Source: Collybiopsis luxurians FD-317 M1 (Eukaryota; Basidiomycota; Agaricomycetes; Agaricales; Omphalotaceae). From it: a DNA stretch of 64,000 nucleotides. This document shows positions 12,290-23,866 of the stretch, piece after piece. How positions within the stretch are numbered: position 1 is the stretch's first letter; every line of letters starts with the position of its first letter. Both the position numbers and the translations under genes were made by a program. The notes below the pieces were generated by a model. The model was not told where the DNA came from. It made no database searches and worked only from the letters and a program-made list of their open reading frames with translations. The stretch covers positions 120,937 through 184,936 of the forward strand of contig KN834783.1 in assembly GCA_000827265.1 (NCBI GenBank). The letters are read 5' to 3'.

Positions 12290-13045
12290 ATACGGTCAAC
12301 TCTATCTAAGGAAGAATGTATAAATATACAGCCAACGGTGTAGATATACGGCATACCATGTAGGAGTCCGAACCATACTATACATGGTTAAGGTTGCTTA
12401 CTGCCGTATAAAGTATGATAGTGTACAGTCCATTTCCACAGCGGTACCGTACCGTAGTAGAATCCTTTTCTAAGGCTCTTAGTACGGTGCGGTTTGGGTA
12501 TAGGTAGTGCGGGTAGATTTGCGGTGGACGGCCGCGCCCAACTGAAGTTCTGTTTTCAAGGTTATCCAGTGCACATCATGAGCCAATGCCGTGTCTACTT
12601 GACGCGTTAGTGGGACAAATTATTACTAGAATTGGAACGGCTTTCGTTCGCTGTCACTCAATCGGAGAGTTTGTCCTGGAAGAGGGACTTTTTGCGCAAT
12701 AAGTGGAAACCTGTAGATTCCGAAGAGTACTAGGCTTATCCGGAAGGATTTCTGCTCCCACTTCGCTACATGTTTTGATATGATCTGTCCATGTACTACA
12801 ACAGCACCTGGACAAATGACCCAGGCTCTCAATTCCCTTCCCTAGTTATAGTTACAATAGGATGGGAACATCTTTAAAGCTCGCTCAAAATATCCTCGAC
12901 CTACTTCATTAGAGTGGCTAGTTCGAATCAGTCCGTGAGCTACACTGACTCTTTGAAGGATACGTGATTCATTCCACGATTGTGAACGTATATGATACAG
13001 CCATAGCCTACACGCCGAACCCGATGATGACATGCTGAAAATTCA
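12290..13045. other. Intergenic stretch without a recognisable gene
   Basis: Small minus-strand open frames (12626-12832, 12842-13033) have no family resemblance and no splice structure. The region lies downstream of the split-barrel oxidase gene. Confidence 0.4.
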
Positions 13046-14122
13046 TTAACGTACAAGTAGCTTCGTAACCACAGCGGTCGTAGCAACTCCCAACGTCAGT
13101 CCCGTCAAAAACTTTGGGTCCAGCATCACATCGCTTCCAAAGCTCCACACACCATTAGCCTTCTTCACAGACGCAGCAATTGCTTTATGATCCGAAGTAT
13201 ATACCTTCTTTGCCGTGTTGAAGGCCTGGTGAGTGACTTCGAATGTCTGGGTGTTCAACGCCGGAATACCATCGATACTATGAGCGTTTTTTTGTTTCCA
13301 ATAACTGCGCATGCCGTTGTTTGCCAACATCCCGGCTTGCCCATGCTCAGGCTCGTCATCTGAACTACTAGCGGATGACATTTGGAGGTATTCGTCGTCT
13401 GTGGCCTCTCTCTTCTGAGCCCATTGCAAAAGCTGGTTTCGGTGGGACTTGAACTCGTAGAATGGGATAGCATATCCGCAGGACTATGTATAGCGCGAGT
13501 TTGACCGCCTCTAAAGGAGGATGGACCGGCACGAAGGTACCTACCGTTCCGACTTTATGCACGTCAATCATAATCACGGCTCTCGACCCAGGTGCGCGTG
13601 TTTCTGGAGAGATATATTGGTTGTATTCTGGCGTCCCAAATTCGTATACAGTCCCTAGCGGAAAATATACGTAAGAACGGAATGTCGGGGCGAAAGAGGC
13701 GGAATCGGAAGCGCGTGTGACAAAAATTGAGGAGAACGAGAAGAAAATTCGCTCTCGCTCTTACTGACCTGTCCCAAAGAGCCTAACGATCCTCGGAGGA
13801 CCTTCAAACGCGTGGAAGAGAATCGTGATACGTCCATTCCCAGGTTCCTTCAGATGCGAAATAGTCTCCACACCTAATTGTTGCCTCGAGCTCAGCAAAG
13901 CCCTTCCAAATTTTCGAGAAACAGTGTAGATGTACCGCTCCCACTCATATCTTCATACCAAACTCTCCTCTGATTGACGATGTGAAACATTCCCCTTGTA
14001 CACTTTGGCGAGAGATTGACATGTCCTTGGCCGCTGAGAGGTGCCGTGGCGGTCCAGAACATTTGCTGTTTTTCAATCCATGAGAGGAGATGCGAAGGGA
14101 TTTCGTCGAAGAATTGGCCCAT
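13046..14122 (-). CDS. Pyridoxamine 5'-phosphate oxidase-like FMN split-barrel protein
   Basis: Four exons (14122-13936, 13873-13769, 13654-13545, 13483-13046) join in phase to 279 aa. The start MGQFFDEIPSHLLSWI, then FWTATAPLSGQGHVNLSPK, VWYEDMSGSG, RITILFHAFEGPPRIVRLFGTG and VYEFGTPEYN are the hallmark blocks of the fungal PNPOx-like family, which binds FMN in a split beta-barrel. The exact substrate is unknown. The middle contains SCGYAIPFYEFKSHR. The C-terminus ends in a hydrophobic segment (FLTGLTLGVATTAVV), a possible membrane anchor. Introns are 62, 114 and 61 nt. No frame damage is seen. Confidence 0.9.
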
Positions 14123-15768
14123 CCCTAGATGTCTTTAGCACTGAGATGGTGGTTTGGGAAGGAATCGAGTCGGCAGGGGTACGCGCTTATTATTCTAATT
14201 GACTCTATCGGACTTCATCGGAGCGGGGTATGGAATGCACGGCCGATGAGACCTGCAACTCTCAGCAGCCCTGGCGCAATTTCAGAATAATTAAGCAAGA
14301 GATAGGTTGTACCCTAAAGTCAGTTGCTGGGCGACAAAAGTACCTGTGGGTTGAACGAATGACGGCACCTATGAGGCTGGTTCAGTATTGTCCGCAGTGA
14401 AACAATGAGCCTAGTATAATCCGAGAGAAGTGAGCGTGTGAGCTTCTCAGAGGATATGATAGGCCGAGGCGATGAGGACGTTCAGGCGCCGACGGGCGCT
14501 TAAGACTTTGTTCTGTACCCTCATCGCCGTACCTAGCTCAATTTCTTTCGCACCCCCCCACCCACCCATTTATTTTACCTCCCAGTGCCTTTATTCTGAG
14601 GCACTCCAGGCCTTGCCCATTTCCTAGTGCGCGTTTGTTGCCCACCCGCGCGCCGGGCCAAGCCCAGCCCAAAACCCACTCACTCTTCTACCTACTCCCC
14701 TCCATTTCATACCCATTTACATTACATTTCTGAAAAGACGATACGCCTATCTTATTCTGGCGATCAATTTCACGCTTCTAGCTGACTGCCACCCACCATC
14801 TAATTCAACGTGCAACTGCAATGATACACCTGCATCTTTTCCCGCTAAGTCCCCGCAGTCCCGCCACCCCCATCACTGATTCGACTGCATCATCCAACTC
14901 GATCTTGATAAATCTCATTCGTTCACGAAAGCCGGCATCTGGTCAGATTGAGTGGCATCTCCATGATTAAAACGCTATCTGTCCGATCTTGTATGCTACT
15001 GTAGGAGCGACTGAACTCGATGTCCAGGCTAGGGACCCTGCCGATTCAGTATTTACGCTCGATATCCTCTCCCTTTAACAAAGACGAATTCTACTTTCTC
15101 GCTATTCTACTGACATCGTAACAGCATTCGCTTAACGCCTTGAGTAGGATGAGTATTCCCATAGCGTACCCTTGCATAGTTGTCAACTTCGGTGATCGTC
15201 TGACATAGGGCCGGAATTCTGAAAATTAACGGACTTACGGGTGCGACTTTATGCTACTGTTACTGGTGAAACTACATCTTCCGTATGAACGAGCCAACCC
15301 TCTTCCCCCTTTTCGATGTGAAAGTCAGCACGAGCAAACCCTGACTTGCCCAATGCCTTGAGTAGGTGCTGATTGAGCCATCGTCATCTGTGGCACTGGC
15401 ACTAGTTAGGCTAAGAAACTGAATCTTAACAGTAAACACACTGTGAATTTTCTGAGTAGTTCAATGCATAGGAGGTTCATCTCTTGCGGGCTTTTTTTTG
15501 AGTCCCCACAATCCAGCTATAAATTACCGTGTCGGCCCACTCCTTTCAAGTACAGCTCAGGACTTAAGACTTTGAGGTGTGTATCTGACTACCACAAGCT
15601 GCCTCGGAGGTAAGTAGTGTCCAATTCTATAAAAGGTCATGTCCAAACCAATCGAACCCCACACCAGGACTCAAAACGCCGTCATGACATTTGCACATGT
15701 TTCCGTCAAATTACACTCAATGGTTATATTGGTGGTAGAAATTCTACAAGGTTCAAAAAGCCCATGAA
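14123..15768. other. Intergenic stretch without a recognisable gene
   Basis: C-rich in the middle (14550-14720). Neither strand gives a convincing exon chain. It separates the oxidase 5' end from the P450 3' end. Confidence 0.45.
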
Positions 15769-18011
15769 TTACAACGTAGAACATTTTCTTCGTCGGAACC
15801 AAAACCTAGTCTTGTCATCTTGCATCCCACGGGACCCAAACCATTTTACCGGAGGCATTGCTCCCTCAACTTCGAGTTTGAAGTCATACGCAAGAAGGAG
15901 ATGGGCTATTATTGCTTTGACCTCATTAACCGCGAAGAACCTTCCAGGACTAGAAAGATAAAAAGTACACAATTAGTATATCGGATCAGTGATTGGTGGA
16001 GCCGCCGTTCTTTCATCAATTTACGATATATTTAATGCCACTTACCACGCTTGTCGACCTGTCCCAAAAAGAAGGAAATCTGTCCTCGGAGCTACCATCT
16101 GATGCTTGAAACTTTGACCAGGATCCTCTCTCATCCTCGAGAACCGGAATCCGTCAAACTTGTCGGCATCAGGGAAATAATCCTGTAGATATCTTTCTTA
16201 GCATCTAAGAGGTACATGCAATGCAAAACGGTATGCTGCGCTTACATTGTCGTGATGAATAGCCCACATAGGAACCGCAAGCGTTGCGCCGGCAGGCACT
16301 GTTACCCCATTAGAGAATGTAAAGTCCTTGAGAACCTTCCTCTCTAGGCCATCTGTTGATTGTATAATGTTCAGGTTGAGCAGTTCCACCTAAATGATGT
16401 AGAACACAAGTAAACTCACATGCAAAACTCAAATAGCACCTCTGCGACTCCTTCAGAAAGCTATCCAGCTTTCGCATTTCATCCATTCCCGCTTTGGTCC
16501 AACCATGCTCAGAGACAACGTCTTCAATTTCATCTCGGAGTTCGTCGACATATTCTGAATGGAGCGCAAGGCTGCTTACGGCGAAACTTGCAATCTGCGG
16601 GAAATGATGCAATTATAACATTCAGTTGAAATATCAGGAGCTGGATACTGACCATATTCTGTAAAGCAGTGTCCCTGTCAGAAAAGCGAAAATCTCAACT
16701 ATGAAACTCACTGTACTAAAAAGCGCTGCAAGATTAGCTGATAAGAATCGCAAAACAAGATCATCGATTGTCCGACGGGAGTCAGTAGTAGCTTTGCTGA
16801 GGAGCCACGTTAAAAGATCGTTCTAATTGCAGTAAACAATGAGGATATCCACAGGAATAAGTAAATCAGCACGAACCGGTCTCTCTGCCCAGCCTTCACC
16901 ATAATGCTCTTCATTCGCGAGTCGTTCTTGAATGATAGGCACGAGGTGCCTCTTGGCTCGTCGCACTGCTGCAGAAAGAGGACTGACAAGTTTTCCTACC
17001 AACCTGCCGACAAAGGGGCAAACACCAAAATGTATATGTTTGGCCTCCAAAATTCGCGACCAGTTAGGGACTACTCACGGCTTTAGGAAGGTTGGGAATC
17101 TTCCAATAAAGGAAGCCGCTAAAATGACTCGCATGGTGTACCGGATATTGAGATCCTGGTGGTTGGGAGAGGTGAATAAGTATAATATGATTTTGAAGGA
17201 TGGTGTTCGCACAAGATAGTCTGGGTTGCGACAGAGAGGTAAACCAGAAAGGAATCGATTGCTTGTTCTGGCGACCAACGGCATGAGAGCGTCATTCAGA
17301 TTGATAAGTTCCCACTCTAATAGCACATAGTTCGGAAGCTGATAAAAATCAGAGACACAAGACTCACCATCTTCCTGGGGGAAAAGTTCCTGAAAAGACG
17401 CGCTAATCTCATCTATAACTTCAGCAAACTTTGCAGAGATATTCCTCGTAAAAGGTCCCTTTATAACGTTCTCTACATATGGATCCTCATAGAATGACTT
17501 GCCGAGCGTATACTCCGCTTGTACCAGCTAAAGTACATGTTGTCAGGCATCGACCATTTAGACAACATCAGCGCGAAAAAGTGCATACATCTTTGAGTCC
17601 TTCTAAGGAAGAGATAACATCGTCTGAGGCTTTTTGCATGTCTTCGATGAGAGTAGGGGTTGTGATGAGAATCACCCATTCGGTAAGAACGGGAATCCTA
17701 AACAACGAGCCTCGAAACTGGTAGAATTCGAGAGGTGATCGAATTATCCAGCTGTGAAACCTCGTACGTTGTTATATCCCTGCTGTACCATCCCAGATGC
17801 ATTGAGAACAGAACTAAAAGGAGCCGTGAGAAGCGAAAAGAGCCCATCGCTTGAAAACCGCGGGATGTCAGCCAGCTATCGAATAAACGTTTAGTGGGGG
17901 CGACTGTAAAGGCAGAAAGCTAACCTTGCGTTTGAGGACTTGAGTGGTATAATAATACCTCCACAACGCAAAAAGTACAAGAATATAGGCAATGGTAAGG
18001 TAAGAGATCAT
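15769..18011 (-). CDS. Cytochrome P450 monooxygenase (copy 1), possibly frameshifted
   Basis: The N-terminal anchor MISYLTIAYILVLFALW begins at 18011 and indicates an endoplasmic reticulum P450 that takes electrons from a reductase. Later exons give LINLNDALMPLVARTSNRF, GLPLCRNPDYL, an I-helix region (FLSANLAALFST), the K-helix block FLKESQR, KVLKDFTFSNGVTVPAGA and the heme loop FGTGRQACPGRFFA. The heme Cys codon is split by an intron (16045-15950). Exon 1 is 18011-17925; about a dozen short introns are present. Two places were hard to join. Near 16620-16720 either a long intron or a 6-nt microexon fits. Near 16385-16440 the obvious splice leaves the wrong phase, so a frameshift is possible. 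The substrate is unknown. An inverted paralogue starts at 62648. Confidence 0.8.
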
Positions 18012-18266
18012 GGATAAGGCGTTGAGGATTGATAACGACGGTGAACCTGTGTGATGTATGGTGTGCCACTCCTTGAAGTCTCCTTTATGGTATCCTTATC
18101 AATGTGGATTATAAACCTACGAATCAATCCGCCTAGCAAGAATTACTAACAGCCTGCTTGGTGCCTTCATACCGCAATCTGCCTCTTGAGCGAGCACCGG
18201 AAGGACGTTCGAACATCGGAACATCGGCAACAAGCTCCTTCCGCGATGTCCTTGGCAGGCCAGTTA
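18012..18266. other. P450 upstream region shared with the inverted paralogue
   Basis: This matches the reverse complement of about 62390-62647. It should contain the P450 promoter. A small open frame is possible but none is conserved. The shared block continues past the MITE to about 18605. Confidence 0.5.
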
Positions 18267-18495
18267 CAGCTGTTCACGAAACTCTAGCATTGTTTTTGAA
18301 AAACGTGCCTTACTGATGGTATTTATGTCCAAACAAATGCACCATTCACTGCTCCACTAAGCTCCACAAATGCCGGGACTTGGCCGGGACAACTGTACAA
18401 TCTCATGGAGCAATGAATTAGTGGTTTGTCTGTAGGTAAACACGATCAGTAAGGCTCATTTTTTAAAAACAATGCTAGAGTTTCGTGAACAGCTG
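18267..18495. mobile_element. MITE with long terminal inverted repeats and TA target duplication
   Basis: The left end CAGCTGTTCACGAAACTCTA is the exact reverse complement of the right end. The arms stay alike for about 50 bp almost perfectly and up to about 95 bp loosely, so the 229-bp element is nearly one hairpin. It is flanked by TA on both sides (18265-18266 and 18496-18497). The inverted P450 paralogue near 62375-62390 has the uninterrupted target GGCCAGTTATCTATTATCC, a true empty site. TA duplication points to Tc1/mariner-type mobilisation. It has no coding capacity. Confidence 0.9.
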
Positions 18496-18497
18496 TA

Positions 18498-18700
18498 TCT
18501 ATTATCCATTATCTACTATCAACGTATCACTCTATATCTTCCATCCTTGTCATTGGAACCCACCTCGACTTCGACGACGCCGAATGAAATAGATGATTAT
18601 TCGTGAAAATCTCTTACTAAAGAGCTTCAATACGAAGATATGTACTCAGATCATTACAAGTACTCTGTGAAACTCTCCGAAGCAAGTCCTGTCGCCCAGT
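18498..18700. repeat. End of the inverted P450 duplication and junction with block 3
   Basis: Similarity to the reverse complement of 62240-62340 ends near 18605. After about 18715 the sequence instead resembles 5530 onward. The junction of the two duplications lies between these points. Confidence 0.5.
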
Positions 18701-19615
18701 CAGAATCCGCGTATAACCAGAAGCTCAAACATCCCCAGGACCCGCTAACGCCTACACTAACCTGAAATACTCTCGGTCCAACTCATAGCTCTACGCCACC
18801 CATCCATATCCGCATCCGCATTCTTTCCGCTCAAGTTACCACATCCCTCACACATTCCGACGCGTGCGCATCACGATGTAGATACATAACAAGACTCGTT
18901 CTCCGTGCGTGTCAGACTAATGTATGCAGCCTAGCATAGCTGCTCCACAGCTGTTCCGAGTCGAGCCCGAGGCAACACCGAGTCCGACGTTCCGTTACGT
19001 ACGTACTTCAACCTCCATAGTAGTATAGTAAGCACGTAAAGTTAACGTTTGAGGATTGAGTATTCAGCTCTAAATCTAGAGTCGTATGCCCTCGAGCCCG
19101 TATGATGGGATGTGCATAGTGTGGTATGAAGTTATCTAAATTTCAAGCATACATTTTCATCACCCATCGTAAACTATATATTCGAATCGTATATCGTATA
19201 TCATCTCATCTCATCTCATAATCATAAAACAAAAACCCCAACCCAACCCAACCCAACCAACCGCCCACCTACCGCCCACCAACACCACGTTAGAGTAGTG
19301 TACAAACACTATTTTCACAAACCATGTACCTAAAAATGAACAATGGAATAATTCTAAGTAACGTAACCCCGAGCTGGAGTGATGAAAGTAAAGTGAAAAC
19401 AACGGGAAAAAAAAAAAGTGCACAGAGACAGCTTTTTATGAAAACACAAGTGATGACGGAAAAAGTACACAAGAAAGTAAAAAAAAAAAAAACAACAGAT
19501 AGACGAGGAGAAGATTACCAGCAAAAAGATCAAGAAAATAGGTAAGAGGGAAACAGAAAACGGAATCCACAACGCCTGTATAGGGGGTATAAATCATCTA
19601 CGACCCAACTCCACG
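18701..19615. repeat. Partial copy of the block at 5530-6422
   Basis: Diverged and with deletions against 5530-6422 and 29340-30204. It holds the G-quadruplex-type tract at 19236-19254, the AGTGTACAAACACT repeat near 19290 and A-rich runs. No gene. Confidence 0.55.
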
Positions 19616-19784
19616 CTATGACCTCTCCCTCTCCTTCCCCACACCCCCGTCCAACCCCAAAATCGACCCCGACCCCAAAGGCGGAACAACCACCTCCGCC
19701 ATGCCCACCTCCACATGCGGCAACTCCTCCTCCTCAAACCCCCCTCCCCCACCCGCACTCGCATTCTCTGCCGCAGTAGATTGT
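19616..19784 (-). pseudogene. Tail fragment of the Ser/Gly-rich membrane gene (copy 2)
   Basis: The reverse strand encodes ENASAGGGGGFEEEELPHVE and on to the stop, matching the last part of the gene at 30205-31459. Upstream, unrelated sequence (an open frame starting MHSLGSRRLVINM) is joined in frame. The transmembrane part is absent, so this is a relic. Confidence 0.7.
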
Positions 19785-20859
19785 GGTATCATATTGATCA
19801 CTAATCGACGTGACCCCAGAGAGTGCATTAAGGTTTGAATCAGTGCTCGCTCTGATTGAGTTTTGCTTTCAGGATTCGAAATTCTAGTACAAACTCAGGA
19901 TGAAAGTAAAGCTCGAACAATTCCTCATCACCACTGACCGGATCCTGAAAGTAGTATTAGTCTTGCTTCAAAACATGCGGTAAGTGTGCCACTGAATTTA
20001 TCTTGGTTATTTCTCTAAGAAATAGTCAGTCCTTCGGTGCCCCATCAACCAAGTCCTTCAGATCTCTTCACACAAGTATATTACTGGGGAAGTAAAATTG
20101 TCCTCTTTCTTTCTCTATCTTGGTATAGGTACGATGTAGTTTGTACAAAGTTGTTTCTCCAAAATAATCAGCTTCTTGCAGCTGCAGTGCTTCTGTTTGA
20201 CAACATCACCTGAGCTCCCCATAACTATGCCCCTTCTGGCAACTCCGACGCTACCCAGATCTCCCTTCCTGAAATCCCAGTCATTATCATTCAAAGTACT
20301 GTATGATACCCCATCTAAGTAGAATACTTTGAAATCAGATTTGGACCGCAATATGAAGAAAAGCCCAATCGTGTGAAGTCCTAACAATGTCACAATACAT
20401 GTATACATAGTACATTACCTTTCCCTATACCTATCTGGAACTGTACTTGCTACGTAGGACCGTGATATTGTACTACTTAAACCCTCCTTATCCCTGCCAT
20501 CCATGCACTTGAAGAAAAAAACCTTTTCCAAATTCCCCTTGCTCTTATATAGAGTATCCTATTGAATGACCATACACTCCCCTCAGCTCAACCAAGTCAT
20601 ACTCTACACTTAACTTGTAGCATGCATTACCCATGCGCATGAGGGGCATGGATAACATGCACATTGCACATCCACGTGTGAGTAGCATTCATATACTTAT
20701 TCCTCTCCAAAACTATAGTGTACAATGTATTGTAACTTCGACCCTTGTGGAGCTCCGAGAGGACAAATCCCTCCGGTTCATCACGGTACATTTTCAAATG
20801 TCCAACTGAAAAAGCTACAGGCACATTGCAACGGCACTCAGCATGGCACCAGCAATTAT
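19785..20859. other. Intergenic stretch, partly duplicated
   Basis: From about 20390 it resembles 2610-3240 and 26570-27200, the 3' flank of the type 1 seven-helix genes. Bases 19785-20390 have no recognised copy in the window and no gene. Confidence 0.45.
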
Positions 20860-22201
20860 CTATCTATATTTGGATGTAAGGTTCATATGATATAGAGGGT
20901 GAGAAAGTTTGTCTACTTCCCAACTGCTTGTTAAAGTATTGGGTCGAGCACTTGGGCTATCTCGAGTGCTCTCGAGATAATGGATTGTTTCCGCAACTGG
21001 TGAATTATTTGTGCTGACCAAAATGACGACTGCTGCAGGATATGATGCCTGTATTGACTTTTGTTTCTTTGAGAATAGAAGGAGCAGAGTTGATATAAAA
21101 ACTTACTGTAGCCACGGAAACAAATCCAGCTACAACATTAGAAGCCTCCATCAAACTCAAATAACCATAAGTAGATGTGTCGAAAGTCGAAATCATTTGG
21201 AAAATAATGGAAAGTAATCGCGCTGCACAAGAAATTCCTCCAGACTCGATCAAGAGAAGAAGAATCTTATTGACGGGACTGTTGCTTCCAAAAGACACAG
21301 CTCGCATTGCTCTTTGATGATTCCTGGATATTTAGCTGAATACTACATGCGGGCCAATGTCTCTAGATGAACACTTACCACCATGTCCTCGCAATGAAGA
21401 GTGTAACAAACAGGTTAATGATGAAGGGGACCACAAGGGAAGCCCAATCCAACCCTGTAGCAAAAGACTCATGTCCAAGTTCCAGCAACCGGTACAGCTC
21501 CGGCGAGTCAAATACATATATTTGACCAATTGAATCAGCAATAAGTAGGCCTAGAGAAATAAGAAATCAACAGATTGATAAGATTTTTACTACTTCCACG
21601 CACCCACATCGACAATCATGATAACTGTAAGAAGAAATTTCCAAAGCCTGTTGTCCGGTAGTAACACCCATGCTCTCCAGACCACAGCACAATCCCCTAC
21701 AACAACCTGAAGTGGGTATAAGAATAAGATACATACATTCACTCCATTTTCCTGGCGTTGGTGACTTACCGAAATATTTCCTGAAGCGGAACTTAAATCG
21801 TACACAACTTCTGAGAGTAATCCCATGGAAACCAGAATTGCATTCTTTCCATTGGAAGCCACAGTCAGGGTATTTATTAGAATTGCAATAAAATCCACTG
21901 TAACGACTAATAGCATTGTCATGCAGAGGATGAATAAGATGTTTCGAGCGGGTGTTGGAGGCTTCATGCTAAGAAAAGATATAAAAAAACTTCCAGACAA
22001 AAATTAAGACTAACCTTAGACAGTAAAATGCAACAAATGTCATTAGGACTAGCACGCCTACAATACTTGTCTTTATTTCGAGATCCATGTCCAAAATGAT
22101 AATGACGCACCCCAACCCACTGCTAGAATTATGATATTCAGGTTATAGAGGATAATATCCAAACCAATAACAGATATCAGCTGTTGTTCCAGCGTTATCA
22201 T
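20860..22201 (-). CDS. Seven-helix membrane protein, type 1 (copy M3), extended C-terminus
   Basis: Exons 22201-22111, 22057-22015, 21968-21770, 21706-21604, 21550-21379, 21323-21107 and 21048-20860 join in phase to 337 aa. Seven hydrophobic segments and the motifs VGDCAVVWRAWVLL and YPAAVVILVSTNNS are as in M2. Two differences from M2/M5 stand out: four extra codons in the helix 6-7 loop and a different loop in exon 5 (DSPELYRLLELGHES). The stop codon used in M2 and M5 (TGA) is TGG here, so the frame runs 20 codons further to TAG, ending NLTSKYR. It is the most diverged intact member on this strand. The ligand is unknown. Confidence 0.82.
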
Positions 22202-23866
22202 TTTAAGTTTCGGTTTGCTCAAATGAGGTTGGACAAATGGATCTGCTCTCAGTCCGAGGCAAAGACAGGGTGCTTGCACAAGACTTGGACATTATAAAGC
22301 ATAAAAAAAAGCCATTTTGCCTGGTCAATTCGGTGGAGTCTTGATTGATATTACCTAAGAACGATGATGCTTGTACCGCATTCAGCATACTCCCAGAAAC
22401 TGACCATGCCATGTAATATACATCCTGCTCCCAAAGCTGTGTATCAACATGATGTATCTGTAAGATAAAACTAGAACTACGTGTAATTTTCAAGATCAGT
22501 GGATACCTTGAGAACACAAAAGCATCAGCTCCATGATTTCTTCTCTGATGCAATAACAAGATAAAGATCCTGTCGACATGCAAGGAGTATGATGGCGCTG
22601 TGGATCGCGGTATGAGATCAAGACAAATTATCCTGCCAGTGGTACACCATGGACACATATCATATCATATCAGTTTCCTTGGGTTCCCCCTCTCCCCCGG
22701 CCCGTATCCTGTCGAGTCAAACAATTTCTCTCAACCAGGTAATACCCTCAATACATAACACGCATAGCACATGCGCACTCCTGACTGGCATGGATAACAT
22801 GCCCATTGCACATCCGCGTGTGCATAGCATTCATAATTTCATATACTTATGCCTCTCCGAAACCGTAGTGTACAATGTATTGTAACTTTGAGCCCTGTGT
22901 CCATCCATCCATTGAGAAACGTGTACTGCGACTCGGATATGACTCCGAGAGGACAGCTTACCCCTCCGTATTGTTACGGTACACTCAATCGTATCACCAG
23001 ACGCCGAAACATCTCCAGGACCCATCAGTGCCTACACCAAGTACTCTCGGGCCTATACGCTACGCCACCCTATACTATACGCCACCCATCCATATTCCCC
23101 ATCCTTATTCCCTATCCCAATTCCTTGCGCTTTCCACATTCTTTCCGCCTACCCCATCCCTCATATTCCGAGGCGCGCGCATCACGATGTAGACAACATA
23201 CATAACAAGACTCGTTCTCCGTGCGTGTCAGACTAAGTACTTACAGTAATATATGTATGCGACCTGGCATGACTGCTCCACAGCTGTTCCGAGTCGAGCC
23301 CGAGGCAACACCGAGTCCGACGTTCCGTTACGTACGTACTTCAACCTACATAGTATAGTAAGCACGTAACGTTTGAGGATTAGGTATTCATCTCTGGGTA
23401 GTGCGTATCTTTAAAGTACCTAAAATTTCAAGCATACACAACTGCAATTCATCACCCATCGTAAACTGTATATTCGAAATCCTATCTCGTATCTCGTATA
23501 TCATCTCATAATCATACAACAACGCGAGTAAAAAAAACCCCAACCCAACCCAACCGCGACCCACCAACCACTAACACCACGTTAGAGTAGTGTACAAACA
23601 CTATTTTAACAAACTAAGTATGTACCAGATGAATAATTCTAAGTAACCGTAACGCTACCCCAAGCTCGTATCGCACTCGAGCTGGCAGTGATGAAAGTAA
23701 AGATGAAATGTACACAAGAAACAAAAACAACAGACAGACGACGAGAAGAACGGTACGGGGAAAAAAAGCAAGGAACAAAAAAGTGAGAAGATCAAGGAAA
23801 AACGCTAGATGAGGGAGACACAACGCCTGTATAGGGGGTGGAAGTCATCTACGACCCAACCCCACG
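22202..23866. repeat. Upstream block of M3, diverged copy of 4567-6422
   Basis: Contains the third copy of the open stretch upstream of seven-helix genes (22203-22658 minus, start MCPWCTTGRIICLDL), a G-quadruplex-type tract near 23538-23554 and the AGTGTACAAACACT repeat near 23591. No gene is supported. Confidence 0.5.

Noticed and set aside
12890..12940. TTCGAATC-like boxes near 2495, 7590 and 12920 as tRNA genes
   Set aside because: No matching A box, acceptor stem or cloverleaf could be built around them.
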